Below are positions 55,216-64,000 of a DNA stretch of 64,000 nt, piece by piece. A program made the position numbers and the translations under genes. A model generated the notes under the pieces. That model was not told where the DNA came from, did no database searches, and saw nothing but the letters and a program-made list of their open reading frames with translations. This stretch comes from Paenibacillus profundus (lineage in GTDB: Bacteria; Bacillota; Bacilli; Paenibacillales; Paenibacillaceae): assembly GCF_021369635.1 (NCBI RefSeq), contig NZ_JAJNBZ010000020.1, positions 1 through 64,000 of the forward strand, written 5' to 3'. Numbering within the stretch: position 1 is the first letter of the stretch; each line of letters starts with the position of its first letter.

Positions 55216-58200
55216 GTGAAAAGAACACTCGCGATACTACTCACCGTTGCAATGGCGATGGAACTTTCAATGAGTACCGCATTTGCCTTGTCTCCCGACG
55301 AGGTGAAGCAGACGAATAAAGCCTGGCATAACGTAAAGGTGGAGGCAACCTATCCTCGTTCCGGTACGAATGATGTGGATGTGCAATCGGAGCTGAGCAT
55401 ACAGTTTCAAGAACAGGTTGAAATAGGTACGGGAAATGTAACTATTAAGACGATGAACGGGGAAGTGGTGGAATCCATTTCCATCCAAAGCGATCAAGTA
55501 AAGCTTGACGATGCGAAGAAGACAGCGACGATCAAGCCTTCCAAATCACTTCATTATCGGACGAAATATGTCGTACAGGTCGATTACGGTACGTTCAAGG
55601 TCGAGAACGGCGAGTTCCTGGGCATTTACGACCCTGTTGCGTGGACGTTCGCCACAAAGGCGGAGCAAGGATTGCCAGTCCTGTCGAAGCTGTCTCCAGC
55701 ACAAGAACAGCGAGATGTCCGTGTGGATGCAAATCTTGAGCTTACGTTCAACGAGAATGTCTGGAAAAAAGACGGCAGCGTCATTATAAAAACGGCAAAG
55801 GATGGCAAGGTGGCCGAAGCGCTGCCAATGTCGTCAGGCCGTATTACAGGTGACGGGACGAAGACGATTTCGATTGACCCTGTGCAAGATTTAAAGGGCA
55901 ATACGGACTACGTCGTGGAAATATCAGCCGGGGCGCTTAAAAATGAAAGCAGCAAGGACTATGCTGGCTTGAAGGATTGGCGTTTCTCTACAGGCAAGCA
56001 GGACGTAACTGCACCGGTATTGAAGTCTGCGGATCTGACCGCCACCGATACGATTCGGTTGACTTACGACGAGTCGCTGGATAAGGCGTCCGTTCCGTCT
56101 GCGTCCAGATTTACGGTGACGGTTAATGGCGATGCGCGCCGGGTGAAGAGTGTAGCGGTAAGCGGCGAACACGTCGACGTGAAGCTGCAAAGCGGCATTG
56201 CCTATGGTCAGGAGGTGCGCCTGTCTTATAGTCCGGGCTCGGATCGCAAGCCGATTCGGGACACGAGCGGAAATGCGGCGGCTTCGATAGACCGTTGGAC
56301 AGTCGCCAACACAGTGGACAATACGCTGCCGAGCGTTCGTAACGTAACGGCTCAAGGCAATAAGGTGGAGCTCGAATTTACGAAAGAGCTGGATGCCGTA
56401 TCTTCCAAGGCGGATGGCCAGTTCACGGTGTGGGCAGACGGTAAAGAACGAAGAATTAGCCGTATCTCCCACAATGGATCCAAGGTGACATTGAGCATTA
56501 TTCATCTCATTACGAACGGTGAAGTCGTAAAGGTAAGCTATAAACCAGACAAATACCCGTTAAAGGACCGAGGCGGCAATCAGGTGCAGGCCTTCTCGGA
56601 CTTATATGCACGCAATTTGTCAGACACGAAAGCGCCTGTGTTGAGAACGGCAGAGGTGAACGGAAGCACTTTGAAGCTTATCTATGATGAAGCCTTGAAG
56701 GCGGATCAGGTTCCGCTGCGCAGCCATTATTCGGTGCTCGTGAACCGATCGGCGCGCTATGTCAGCGCAGTGAATATCAAAAGCAATGTCGTTGAGCTTA
56801 CCTTGGATTCAAGTGTCGGTGACAACGACGAAGTGACGGTGTCCTACGCGCCGGGCGAGCCGCGCTTGGCCGATTTGGCGGGCAATCCGGCTGCGAGCTT
56901 TACGTTAGTGCGGGTGGATAACAAGTCAGACAATCAGGCGCCGACATTGAGATCGGCCATTATTAAAGGCGCGACGATGACGCTCACGTTCTCGGAGAAA
57001 TTAAGAGAAACGCCAACGCCGACACTGTCGCAGTTCTACGTGCAGGCTGACAATAGCAGCCAGAAGGTGAAAAGCGCGTCCGTCAAAGGCGATCAAATTA
57101 CGTTGACGCTCACCGATGCGGTCAGCACGTATTCTAACGTGACGCTTGCATACTTGCCAGGCGCCAACCCAGTTAAAGATCGGAGCGGCAATGCGCTGCA
57201 AGCTTTCTCAAACGCGGCGGTGTCAAATCAGACGGACGGATCGACGACGAGACCCGATAATATTCAACCAGCGGCATATGAGTGGTTTTTGGATAACGGC
57301 TGGTACTTGCTTGCGAGCTCCGCGGCAGAAACGAAATCGGAGCGTTCGCGCTTCGGTGAAACGGTGAAGCGGTATACGTTACCGTCAAGTAAATTGAAAT
57401 CATCCTTTGACTATGTTATTAAGAACGGAACGCGCAATCATCTCGCGTTCGATGTGCCGGCGTCTGAACGTGCCGCCATGGTTGCGGTGCCGCTGCAAAC
57501 GTTGAAAGAGGTGTACAATCAGGTCAATGATGCTGTCTTTTCCGTGAGATACGGAGACGTGCTCTATTCCGTGCCGCTGAAAGAGTTGAACTTCCGTGAT
57601 CTGGAGCGGGAATGGGGCAACAGCACGGCTTATCTGCTCCTGCAAGTTGAGAAGCAGCCAAGCTCATCGGCGGATGCTATGCTGCGCGACCTCAATTCGA
57701 CAGGGGCGAACGTGCGTGTGCAGCCGCTGGATTTCTATGCTTCCACCTTTGCCGGTTCTGCGAGCCCGAAAGCACTTGCTGCGAAGCTTGAAAGTAAAGT
57801 GCGCACGACCGGATATGTTCAACGCCACAATGCGTCTGCGGTACGTTACGATTCCGTACTGAATAAGGTGGGTTACGTGCCGACAGTTGTGAAACAGAAC
57901 AGCTCGATTACCGTCTTCTCTTCCACATTCAAGGGCAATCAAGCGATGGCCATGATGGACCGCAGCAAAGACTTCACCGATGCAGCGAATCATTGGGGGC
58001 GTGAAGCGATACGCGAACTGGCATCCAAATATATTATTGAAGGTGTCAGCTCCACCTCGTTCGCGCCGAATGCGAACATTACGCGCGGTCAATTCGCCAT
58101 TTTACTTGCTCGTTCGCTCGGACTGCAGGCCAACTCAGGGGCGGCTGCGGTGTATCGTGATGTCAGCTCGAACAGTATGATGGCGCCTTATATCGGAGCA

Positions 58201-58527
58201 GCGACGGAAGCCGGTATTATCGGAGGCTTTGAGGATCGCACGTTCCGTCCGAATGAGTCAATCAACCGCGAGCAAATGGCGGTTATGCTCGTCCGTGCGA
58301 TGGAATATACAGGTCATACCGTATCGTATGAACCGTCATCGCTGAACAAATTCAAGGATCGCAACAACATCGGCGGATATGCCCAGCAAGGTGTTGCGAA
58401 GGCGATTTCGACCGGCATTGTACAGGGGATGACCGTGAATACATTTGAGCCGAAGGGGACGGCAACTCGCGCCCAAGCGGCGGTCATGCTTAAGCGGATG
58501 CTGGAGCAGATTGAATATTTGGGATAG
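55216..58527 (+). CDS. S-layer-homology surface protein with Ig-like and SwmB-type repeats
   Basis: A 1103-residue secreted protein. Signal peptide about 1-24 (KRTLAILLTVAMAMELSMS, then TAFA). Two SbsA-type Ig-like domains (about 30-230, RSGTNDVDVQSELSIQF and PAQEQRDVRVDANLELTFNE). Four SwmB-like repeats of about 100 residues (230-680), each opening with a TAPVL-type segment and ending near a DxxGN motif. An unclassified domain (about 680-915) follows. Three C-terminal SLH domains (about 917-1100; FTDAANHWGREAIRELASK, YIGAATEAGIIGGFEDRTF) anchor it to pyruvylated wall polymer. GTG 55216 follows AAAGGAGGAGAG. Monocistronic, ending at a strong palindrome. Confidence 0.88.
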   Translation: MKRTLAILLTVAMAMELSMSTAFALSPDEVKQTNKAWHNVKVEATYPRSGTNDVDVQSELSIQFQEQVEIGTGNVTIKTMNGEVVESISIQSDQVKLDDAKKTATIKPSKSLHYRTKYVVQVDYGTFKVENGEFLGIYDPVAWTFATKAEQGLPVLSKLSPAQEQRDVRVDANLELTFNENVWKKDGSVIIKTAKDGKVAEALPMSSGRITGDGTKTISIDPVQDLKGNTDYVVEISAGALKNESSKDYAGLKDWRFSTGKQDVTAPVLKSADLTATDTIRLTYDESLDKASVPSASRFTVTVNGDARRVKSVAVSGEHVDVKLQSGIAYGQEVRLSYSPGSDRKPIRDTSGNAAASIDRWTVANTVDNTLPSVRNVTAQGNKVELEFTKELDAVSSKADGQFTVWADGKERRISRISHNGSKVTLSIIHLITNGEVVKVSYKPDKYPLKDRGGNQVQAFSDLYARNLSDTKAPVLRTAEVNGSTLKLIYDEALKADQVPLRSHYSVLVNRSARYVSAVNIKSNVVELTLDSSVGDNDEVTVSYAPGEPRLADLAGNPAASFTLVRVDNKSDNQAPTLRSAIIKGATMTLTFSEKLRETPTPTLSQFYVQADNSSQKVKSASVKGDQITLTLTDAVSTYSNVTLAYLPGANPVKDRSGNALQAFSNAAVSNQTDGSTTRPDNIQPAAYEWFLDNGWYLLASSAAETKSERSRFGETVKRYTLPSSKLKSSFDYVIKNGTRNHLAFDVPASERAAMVAVPLQTLKEVYNQVNDAVFSVRYGDVLYSVPLKELNFRDLEREWGNSTAYLLLQVEKQPSSSADAMLRDLNSTGANVRVQPLDFYASTFAGSASPKALAAKLESKVRTTGYVQRHNASAVRYDSVLNKVGYVPTVVKQNSSITVFSSTFKGNQAMAMMDRSKDFTDAANHWGREAIRELASKYIIEGVSSTSFAPNANITRGQFAILLARSLGLQANSGAAAVYRDVSSNSMMAPYIGAATEAGIIGGFEDRTFRPNESINREQMAVMLVRAMEYTGHTVSYEPSSLNKFKDRNNIGGYAQQGVAKAISTGIVQGMTVNTFEPKGTATRAQAAVMLKRMLEQIEYLG

Positions 58528-58554
58528 GTCGCATTTAAAAGGCCATTCAGAAGG

Positions 58555-58584
58555 AAGCGCCTCTTCGTCGACGAAGAGGCGCTT
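58555..58584. terminator. 30-bp perfect palindrome after the SLH gene
   Basis: AAGCGCCTCTTCGTC followed directly by its exact complement GACGAAGAGGCGCTT. Short T tail only. Confidence 0.75.
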
Positions 58585-58854
58585 TGCCGTATAGGCACTG
58601 GCTAACTTGTCTGTTCTCGTTTGCTTCATCCATTGGATTTCGTACATTGAAAATTGCTCGTAATTCTCTTTACGGTTGGTTTCATTGGAGTTTGTCCAAT
58701 AATTTGACGCTCATTCAGCAGCAAACGCCGAAAAGCATCTGGATCCGCTGGATATAATACAGTCCACATGCTGTATATCCCGCCGAGTCCGTACATGTGA
58801 CTGTATATTTTCCAATGGTCTTACTTCGAACTCGACTTGCCACGAGCTTCAGGA
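58585..58854. other. Gene-poor stretch between the SLH gene and the alaS promoter
   Basis: No frame with a credible ribosome-binding site on either strand. It contains an imperfect inverted repeat, ATACAGTCCACATG with CATGTGACTGTAT, within about 58757-58818. Confidence 0.5.
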
Positions 58855-58883
58855 TTGACAAGCGTTCGACATTTATTTATACT
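58855..58883 (+). promoter_or_regulatory. Sigma-A promoter of alaS
   Basis: Perfect TTGACA (58855-58860), 17 nt, TATACT (58878-58883), just before the T-box leader. Confidence 0.8.
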
Positions 58884-58889
58884 CTTGGA

Positions 58890-59205
58890 TAAATATCTAT
58901 TGCAAAACGAAGATGAAACCGAGTAAGCTGCAGTCCTTGGACCAGAGAGAAGATTCCGCGCGACTTCCGTCGCCAGGCTGGAAGAATCTTCACCATGAAG
59001 AGCGGCTGAAGGCTAGTTTCTGAGTGTGAATGAACTTCACCGGGACGTTCCCGTTATCAACGACGAGGCGATCGCAGACGCGGCACGACAGGTTGAACTG
59101 CTCCTATGATAGGGGGAGACAGCTATGTGCGCTGCATAAGCGATAACCAGGGTGGTACCGCGATACTTACAATCGTCCCTGTTTTACAGGAGGCGATTTT
59201 TTTTA
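58890..59205 (+). promoter_or_regulatory. T-box leader of alaS
   Basis: The T-box core AGGGTGGTACCGCG is at 59149-59162. Upstream is a stem I region with AGAGAGAAGATTCC and a complementary GGAAGAATCTT. Downstream the terminator AATCGTCCCTG (59171-59181) with CAGGAGGCGATT ends in eight T. A possible alanine specifier is GCT at 59012-59014, uncertain. Uncharged tRNA-Ala should allow read-through into alaS. Confidence 0.88.
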
Positions 59206-59260
59206 TTTTCAGAACAAAATCAGTATGATACCAAACCTATTGAACTGGGGGCTTCCATTC

Positions 59261-61903
59261 ATGAAAGCAAGTGAAATTCGTACAAAATGGCTGAAGTTTT
59301 TCGAAAGCAAAGGACATCATATCGAACCGAGCGCCTCGCTCGTGCCGCATAACGATCCGTCGTTGTTGTGGATTAATGCAGGCATGGCTCCGCTCAAACC
59401 GTATTTTGACGGACGAGAAAAACCGGAAAATCCGCGTATCGCCAACTCGCAGAAATGCATTCGCACTAATGATATCGAAAACGTCGGCAGGACGCGGCGT
59501 CATCAGACGTTTTTTGAAATGCTGGGCAACTTCTCGATTGGAGACTACTTCAAGGAAGAAACGATTACGTGGGCATGGGAGTTCCTGACGGACAAGAAGT
59601 GGATTGGCTTCGACCCGAATCGGCTGTATGTTACCGTATATAACGAAGATGAGGAAGCATACAAGCTGTGGAACGAGAAAATCGGTCTTTCACCTGAACA
59701 TATCATTAAGACTGGCGACGATAACTTCTGGGATATCGGCGAAGGGCCCTGCGGTCCATGTACGGAAATTTTTTATGATCGCGGCGTGAAGTACGGGGAT
59801 CTTGAAACAGATCCAGAGTGCTACCCGAGCGGTGAGAACGAGCGTTATCTCGAAGTGTGGAACCTCGTGTTCTCTCAATTCAACCACAACAAGGATGGCA
59901 GCTATACATCGCTTCCGAATAAGAACATTGATACCGGCGCGGGCTTGGAACGCTTTGCATCTATTTTGCAGGACGTGGACTCGAATTTCGATACCGATCT
60001 GTTTCAGCCGATTATTCAAGCGACTTGTCAGATTGCTGGTGTGAAGTATAACGAAAATCCCGAATATGATGTGGCGCTCAAAGTTATTGCCGACCATGTT
60101 CGTACAGTAGCGTTTGCCGTAGGCGACGGCGTGCTGCCGTCCAATGAGGGAAGAGGGTACGTCATCCGCCGCTTGCTGCGCCGTGCCGTGCGATATGGCA
60201 AAGTGCTCGGCATCGATCGTCCGTTCCTGGTCGATCTGGTTAAGACCGTCGGCGATGTGATGGGCGTGTACTATAATGAAGTGCTCGAGAAGCGTGAATT
60301 TATTGAGAAAGTGATAAAGAGCGAAGAGGAGCGTTTCCATGAAACATTGGTGGAAGGACTCGCTATTCTGGCGGACATGGCTTCCGCGACGAAAGCCGAA
60401 GCCCGTTCTCAGATTACTGGAGCCGAAGCGTTCAAGCTGTATGATACGTATGGCTTCCCATTTGATTTGACGGAAGACTATGCGGCTGAGCATGGTTTGA
60501 CGGTAGATCGAGATGGCTTTGACCAGGCAATGCAGGAACAGCGCGATCGTGCGCGTGCCGCGCGCCAAGATTCAGGAAGCATGAAGGTGCAAGGCGGACC
60601 GCTCGCTGATTACACGACTAAAAGCGAGTTCGTTGGTTATAATGAATTGGTAACTGACGCCAAAGTTCTGGCCATTATTGTAGAAGATCAGACAGCGGAA
60701 GAAGCGCAAGCCGGCATGACTTGCCAAGTCGTGCTTGACCGCACGCCATTCTATGCGGAGAGCGGTGGACAAGTGAGCGACTTCGGTCTGTTAAGCGATG
60801 TTGATTCGGACTTGAAGGCGCGCGTTGAAGATGTGATGAAGGCGCCGCACGGCCAGCATGTCCATCTGGTGCAAGTGGACGGTGGAACGCTGCGCGTCGG
60901 CATGACTGTACAGGCATCCGTGGCTCGTTACGCACGAGAAGATATTATTAAGAACCATACGGCTACCCACCTGCTCCATAAGGCACTCAAGCAAGTGCTC
61001 GGCGAGCACGTGAACCAAGCGGGATCCCTTGTAGAAGCGGAGCGCATGCGCTTTGACTTTTCGCATCTGGGCGGTATTAGCCAAGAAGAACTGCAAGATA
61101 TCGAACGCCGCGTTAACGAGCAGATTTGGATGGGTACGGATGTGGTTATTCAATCGAAATCGATTGACGAAGCGAAAGCGATGGGCGCGATGGCGTTGTT
61201 CGGCGAGAAGTATGGCGATGTCGTTCGTGTCGTTCAAGTAGGCGACTACAGCATTGAGCTATGCGGCGGGTGCCACGTCGGCAATACGTCTGAAATCGGA
61301 TTGTTCAAAATTGTAAGCGAGAGCGGAATCGGATCGGGTACACGACGAATTGAAGCCGTTTCTGGCCGTCATGCGTATCAATATATGGAAGAGCAATTGG
61401 AACTTCTAAAGCAAGCAGCAGGCTTGTTGAAATGCAATGTGACTGATGTGCCGAAGCGCATTGATGGGATGTTCATCCGTGAGAAGGAACTGTCCCGCGA
61501 GAATGAATCGTTAAAGGCGAAGCTGAGCAGCATTGAAGCCGGTCAATTGACTGATCAAGTGCGCACGGTAGCTGGTATCCAGGTGCTCGCTGCAAAAGTG
61601 AATGCCGGTGGAATGGACGCGCTGCGCACGACGGCAGACGAGTTGAAGGCGAAGCTGCCGGAAGCGGTTATTGTGCTGGGTGCCGCGAACGAAGATAAGG
61701 TTAACTTTGTCGTGGCTGTATCGCCTGTGCTCGTGAAGCAGGGACTGCATGCAGGCAAGTTGATTAAAGAGTTGGCAGCCGTATGCGGCGGCGGCGGCGG
61801 CGGCCGACCAGACATGGCGCAAGCGGGCGGCAAGGATGCTGACAAGCTGGATGAGGCGCTTGGTCTGGTGGAACAATTAGTGTCCAATCAAGCTGGCGCA
61901 TAA
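59261..61903 (+). CDS. alaS: Alanyl-tRNA synthetase
   Basis: An 880-residue class II synthetase of normal length. Catalytic core ([51 protein letters not shown]), editing domain with the zinc/catalytic motifs [14 protein letters not shown] and CGGCHVG, and a C-terminal C-Ala domain ending near [21 protein letters not shown] 59261 is 9 nt after GGGGG. Controlled by the T-box leader upstream. Upstream of ireB and yqgF as in Bacillus. Confidence 0.98.
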   Translation: MKASEIRTKWLKFFESKGHHIEPSASLVPHNDPSLLWINAGMAPLKPYFDGREKPENPRIANSQKCIRTNDIENVGRTRRHQTFFEMLGNFSIGDYFKEETITWAWEFLTDKKWIGFDPNRLYVTVYNEDEEAYKLWNEKIGLSPEHIIKTGDDNFWDIGEGPCGPCTEIFYDRGVKYGDLETDPECYPSGENERYLEVWNLVFSQFNHNKDGSYTSLPNKNIDTGAGLERFASILQDVDSNFDTDLFQPIIQATCQIAGVKYNENPEYDVALKVIADHVRTVAFAVGDGVLPSNEGRGYVIRRLLRRAVRYGKVLGIDRPFLVDLVKTVGDVMGVYYNEVLEKREFIEKVIKSEEERFHETLVEGLAILADMASATKAEARSQITGAEAFKLYDTYGFPFDLTEDYAAEHGLTVDRDGFDQAMQEQRDRARAARQDSGSMKVQGGPLADYTTKSEFVGYNELVTDAKVLAIIVEDQTAEEAQAGMTCQVVLDRTPFYAESGGQVSDFGLLSDVDSDLKARVEDVMKAPHGQHVHLVQVDGGTLRVGMTVQASVARYAREDIIKNHTATHLLHKALKQVLGEHVNQAGSLVEAERMRFDFSHLGGISQEELQDIERRVNEQIWMGTDVVIQSKSIDEAKAMGAMALFGEKYGDVVRVVQVGDYSIELCGGCHVGNTSEIGLFKIVSESGIGSGTRRIEAVSGRHAYQYMEEQLELLKQAAGLLKCNVTDVPKRIDGMFIREKELSRENESLKAKLSSIEAGQLTDQVRTVAGIQVLAAKVNAGGMDALRTTADELKAKLPEAVIVLGAANEDKVNFVVAVSPVLVKQGLHAGKLIKELAAVCGGGGGGRPDMAQAGGKDADKLDEALGLVEQLVSNQAGA

Positions 61904-62063
61904 GTGTTAGCATTGCAAATTCAGGGGAAAGAGTTAGAATGAGAACAAACGGTCCGCTTCATAGCATTCTCGTCAATTATGTGAATTGATTGTGCAATGA
62001 AGCGGAATATTTTCTAGTTTGTTCGGGTATGTGTTATGATAAGAGTAAAGCGAGGTGACGGCG

Positions 62064-62324
62064 ATGAATTCCATGGATAAGACGATGAAGTTCAATGTGA
62101 AGGCGGAAGAACAGGAAGCATCCAATCAAGATATACTTCTGTCTGTCTATGATGCGCTTTTGGAGAAGGAGTACAACCCCATTAACCAAATCGTCGGTTA
62201 TCTGCTATCTGGGGATCCCGCTTATATCCCGCGGCATAACAATGCTCGAAGCTTAGTGCGCAAGAAGGAGCGGGACGAACTTATTGAAGAATTGGTCCGC
62301 TTCTACTTGAATCATCACCGTTAA
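62064..62324 (+). CDS. ireB: IreB family regulatory phosphoprotein (YrzL, DUF965)
   Basis: An 86-residue protein of the UPF0297 family: [20 protein letters not shown], then [19 protein letters not shown] and [20 protein letters not shown]. In Enterococcus IreB is phosphorylated by the Ser/Thr kinase IreK and affects cephalosporin resistance. ATG 62064 is 6 nt after GAGGTG. Order alaS-ireB-yqgF is conserved in Firmicutes. Confidence 0.95.
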   Translation: MNSMDKTMKFNVKAEEQEASNQDILLSVYDALLEKEYNPINQIVGYLLSGDPAYIPRHNNARSLVRKKERDELIEELVRFYLNHHR

Positions 62325-62358
62325 GCCGCGTGGATTAACGGAGTTCGCAACTTAAAAT

Positions 62359-62420
62359 GCACGTGTCGAATAACTTCTTGGGATGCTTCATGATCTAAAG
62401 GAACTTATTAAACAACCTCT
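62359..62420 (+). repeat. Dispersed intergenic repeat, copy D (short form)
   Basis: Left stub GCACGTGTCGAATAAC, then GGGATGCTTCATGATCTAAA, GGAACTTATTAAACAACC and TCT. It ends 24 bp before the yqgF start. More diverged than copies A and B. Confidence 0.65.
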
Positions 62421-62444
62421 AGAAGTGAGTGCAGGAGATATCGG

Positions 62445-62861
62445 ATGAAGATACTTGGATTGGATTATGGAGACCGTAAGATTGGCGTCGCGGTTAGTGA
62501 CGCTTTCGGATGGACGGCACAAGGACTTGAAGTCATTGTGCAGCGCAAGCCCGGGGACGCGATGCGTCGAATCGGAGAGATCGTGCGCGAGCACGGCGTC
62601 GAGGAAATTGTTCTTGGCTTGCCGAAGAACATGAACGGTACGATTGGACCGCGTGGCGAATTAAGCAAGTCATTTGCTGAAGAATTACAGCAGTCGTTCG
62701 GATTACCCGTTCACCTGTGGGATGAACGCTTGAGTACGGTGTCAGCGGAGCGCACATTGCTCGAAGCTGACGTTAGCCGCAAGAAGCGTAGACAAGTCGT
62801 CGATAAAATGGCGGCAACCATTATTTTACAAACATATCTTGACTATCAATCAAGAAGGTGA
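62445..62861 (+). CDS. yqgF: Holliday junction resolvase-like RuvX (YqgF)
   Basis: A 138-residue RNase H-fold protein. MKILGLDYGDRKIGVAVSDA carries the first catalytic Asp; EEIVLGLPKNMNGTIGPRG, VHLWDERLSTVSAERTLLEA and VDKMAATIILQTYLD complete the family set. Implicated in 16S rRNA 5'-end maturation and possibly junction resolution. ATG 62445 after GCAGGAG. Lies 9 nt before the first DUF1292 gene. Confidence 0.96.
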   Translation: MKILGLDYGDRKIGVAVSDAFGWTAQGLEVIVQRKPGDAMRRIGEIVREHGVEEIVLGLPKNMNGTIGPRGELSKSFAEELQQSFGLPVHLWDERLSTVSAERTLLEADVSRKKRRQVVDKMAATIILQTYLDYQSRR

Positions 62862-62870
62862 GGGGTTAAC

Positions 62871-63170
62871 ATGACACAAGACAACCATTTGCAAGAAGAA
62901 CCGGAGATCATTTATATTCCGGACGACGAGGGGAACGAGGAAGAGTTCGAGGTCATTATGAAGTTCGAAGTGGATGGCTCGGATAACAAATATATGATGG
63001 TCGTTCCTATGGATGCTGAAGACGATGAAGCAGATGAAGTGTACGCGTTCCGCTATGAAGAAGAAGGTGATGATCTGAAGCTCTACGTCATTGAAGACGA
63101 AGAGGAATGGAACATCGTTGAAGAAACATTTAATACGCTTGTAAGCATGGATGAGGAGAATGAAGGGTGA
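62871..63170 (+). CDS. DUF1292 protein (YrzB-like)
   Basis: A 99-residue, strongly acidic protein: IIYIPDDEGNEEEFEVIMKF, YMMVVPMDAEDDEADEVYAF, YVIEDEEEWNIVEETFNTL, the DUF1292 pattern. Begins 9 nt after yqgF with GTGAGGGG upstream. Conserved next to yqgF in Firmicutes; function unknown. A second, diverged member overlaps its end. Confidence 0.93.
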   Translation: MTQDNHLQEEPEIIYIPDDEGNEEEFEVIMKFEVDGSDNKYMMVVPMDAEDDEADEVYAFRYEEEGDDLKLYVIEDEEEWNIVEETFNTLVSMDEENEG

Positions 63171-63466
63171 ACGAATCGCTTGACATTCAATTCATCGACC
63201 GTCTGAAGAGCGTCTACGGCGATAGCATTGAAATGACCGATGATCGCGGAGAAATCCGCGTGCTGTCTTTGGCAGCAGAATTTGAATACCGCAATCGCGC
63301 GTATGCGGTGCTCTTGCCGGAAGGCGAGCGAGATGCGGAGCCGGATTTGTTCCGTATCGTACAGGGCGATGCGGAACAATGGCAGCTCGAGAGCATTAAT
63401 GACGACGACGAGTGGGAAGAGGTAATGGAGCGTTACGATGAAGTTGCTTATCGCGACGCATTCTGA
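63167..63466 (+). CDS. Second DUF1292-like protein
   Basis: A 99-residue acidic protein. Its GTG start at 63167 overlaps the stop of the first DUF1292 gene (GTGA). It keeps the family layout with YRNRAYAVLLPEGERDAEPD, LFRIVQGDAEQW and a terminal DEWEEVMERYDEVAY, but is diverged from the first copy. Most likely a tandem duplicate. Ends before the hairpin at 63512. Confidence 0.85.
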   Translation: MNESLDIQFIDRLKSVYGDSIEMTDDRGEIRVLSLAAEFEYRNRAYAVLLPEGERDAEPDLFRIVQGDAEQWQLESINDDDEWEEVMERYDEVAYRDAF

Positions 63467-63511
63467 TATTGCAATCCCGTGTTATAGAGATACGTAAGCA
63501 TGATCTCGGCG

Positions 63512-63536
63512 AAAAGAGCGGAAAACCGCTCTTTTT
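63512..63536 (+). terminator. Terminator between the DUF1292 genes and mltG
   Basis: AAAAGAGCGG (63512-63521) with CCGCTCTTTT (63526-63535), 4-nt loop, T tail. It lies immediately before the mltG ribosome-binding site, so it may only attenuate. Confidence 0.75.
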
Positions 63537-63556
63537 CCATGTAGGAGAGTGAATGG

Positions 63557-64000
63557 ATGAGGACAGGTTCCAAAGTGCTGCTTGCCATTATCCTTGTTGT
63601 CGCCTTAGCGGCCGGCGGGGGAACATGGTATATTTGGAATGGCATGAAGCCGCTGCCCAAAGAAGAACGGGATATTACCGTGACGATTGATCAAGGTACC
63701 GGAACGGCAAAGATTGCGTCTCAGCTTGAAGCTGAAGGCGTCATTCGCAATGCACTTATATTTAAAGGATATTTGAAGTGGAGTAAGGAAGGAACTCGAT
63801 TCCAGGCAGGCACCTACGCGTTCCAGGCGGGAACAACGTTTGATGAAATTATAGCCAAACTCAATCAAGGCGATGTCGTTCCTGAAGAAATGATTCGCTT
63901 TACTATCCCGGAAGGCTTCACGATTGAACAAGTTGCCGACACATTAAGCAAAGACGGCATCGTAGATAAAGCTGAATTCATGCAGCTTGCGGATGATACG
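63557..64000 (+). CDS. mltG: Endolytic murein transglycosylase MltG, 5' part
   Basis: The first 148 codons of a gene running off the window. It begins MRTGSKVLLAIILVVALAAG, a membrane anchor, then the LysM-like region of the YceG/MltG family: DITVTIDQGTGTAKIASQLE, YLKWSKEGTRFQAGTYAF and IPEGFTIEQVADTLSKDG. The catalytic Glu lies beyond the end. GGAGAG is about 9 nt before ATG 63557. MltG cuts nascent glycan strands, setting their length. In Bacillus yrrL follows yrzB, as here. Confidence 0.93.
   Translation, partial: MRTGSKVLLAIILVVALAAGGGTWYIWNGMKPLPKEERDITVTIDQGTGTAKIASQLEAEGVIRNALIFKGYLKWSKEGTRFQAGTYAFQAGTTFDEIIAKLNQGDVVPEEMIRFTIPEGFTIEQVADTLSKDGIVDKAEFMQLADDT

Noticed and set aside
58600-58850. 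Minus-strand frame of about 57 codons in the alaS upstream gap
   Set aside because: No ribosome-binding site, and competing frames of similar length are open; it looks like chance.

Overview
The window reads as a chromosomal segment of an endospore-forming, low-to-mid GC Gram-positive of the Paenibacillus type. Evidence: sporulation genes (bofC-like, spoVB, a SpoIID/LytB protein), a sigY-yxlCDEFG operon, strong GGAGG ribosome-binding sites, T-box leaders on aminoacyl-tRNA synthetase genes, an S-layer-homology surface protein, separate secD and secF genes, and a class III ribonucleotide reductase. From about 8.3 kb to the end, gene content and order follow what I recall of the Bacillus subtilis block bofC-ruvAB-queA-tgt-yajC-spoVB-comN-secDF-recJ-apt-relA-dtd-hisS-aspS-tcdA-rarA-cymR-iscS-alaS-ireB-yqgF-mltG. 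Genus assignment is inference.

Layout. 1-5 kb: end of a tRNA-Lys, an AraC regulator divergent from a predicted glycosyl hydrolase, an asparaginase and a four-tRNA cluster (Gly, Arg, Leu, Pro). 5-8.2 kb: ECF sigma factor operon with anti-sigma and ABC-exporter genes, preceded by a matching ECF-type promoter. 8.3-17.8 kb: bofC-like gene, a CPA2 antiporter, ruvCAB, a SpoIID/LytB protein, queA-tgt (queuosine) and yajC. 17.8-24 kb: PAP2 phosphatase, small membrane proteins, an ArsB/NhaD transporter, a DUF421 protein, spoVB and comN. 24-34.7 kb: secD-secF, a CDF transporter, recJ, apt, a uracil permease, rel and dtd. 35-43 kb: an unknown protein, hemZ, T-box-hisS-aspS, tcdA and rarA. 43-47 kb: accessory stretch with a PCYCGC lipoprotein, an ArsR regulator, a CNNM/CBS transporter and about 1 kb of poorly coding DNA holding a candidate 30-residue hydrophobic peptide. 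47-54.8 kb: mnmA divergent from cymR-iscS, a PRC-barrel protein, and nrdDG behind three phased NrdR-like boxes. 55-64 kb: SLH surface protein, T-box-alaS, ireB, yqgF, two DUF1292 genes and the start of mltG.

Most genes are ordinary housekeeping genes. The less usual material is a family of dispersed intergenic repeats (six copies recognised, one forming the end of comN), two very short genes with good ribosome-binding sites (34891-35034 and 46836-46928), the phased NrdR boxes, and leader structures upstream of uraA and rel. No CRISPR array, intact insertion sequence, prophage or rRNA was seen.
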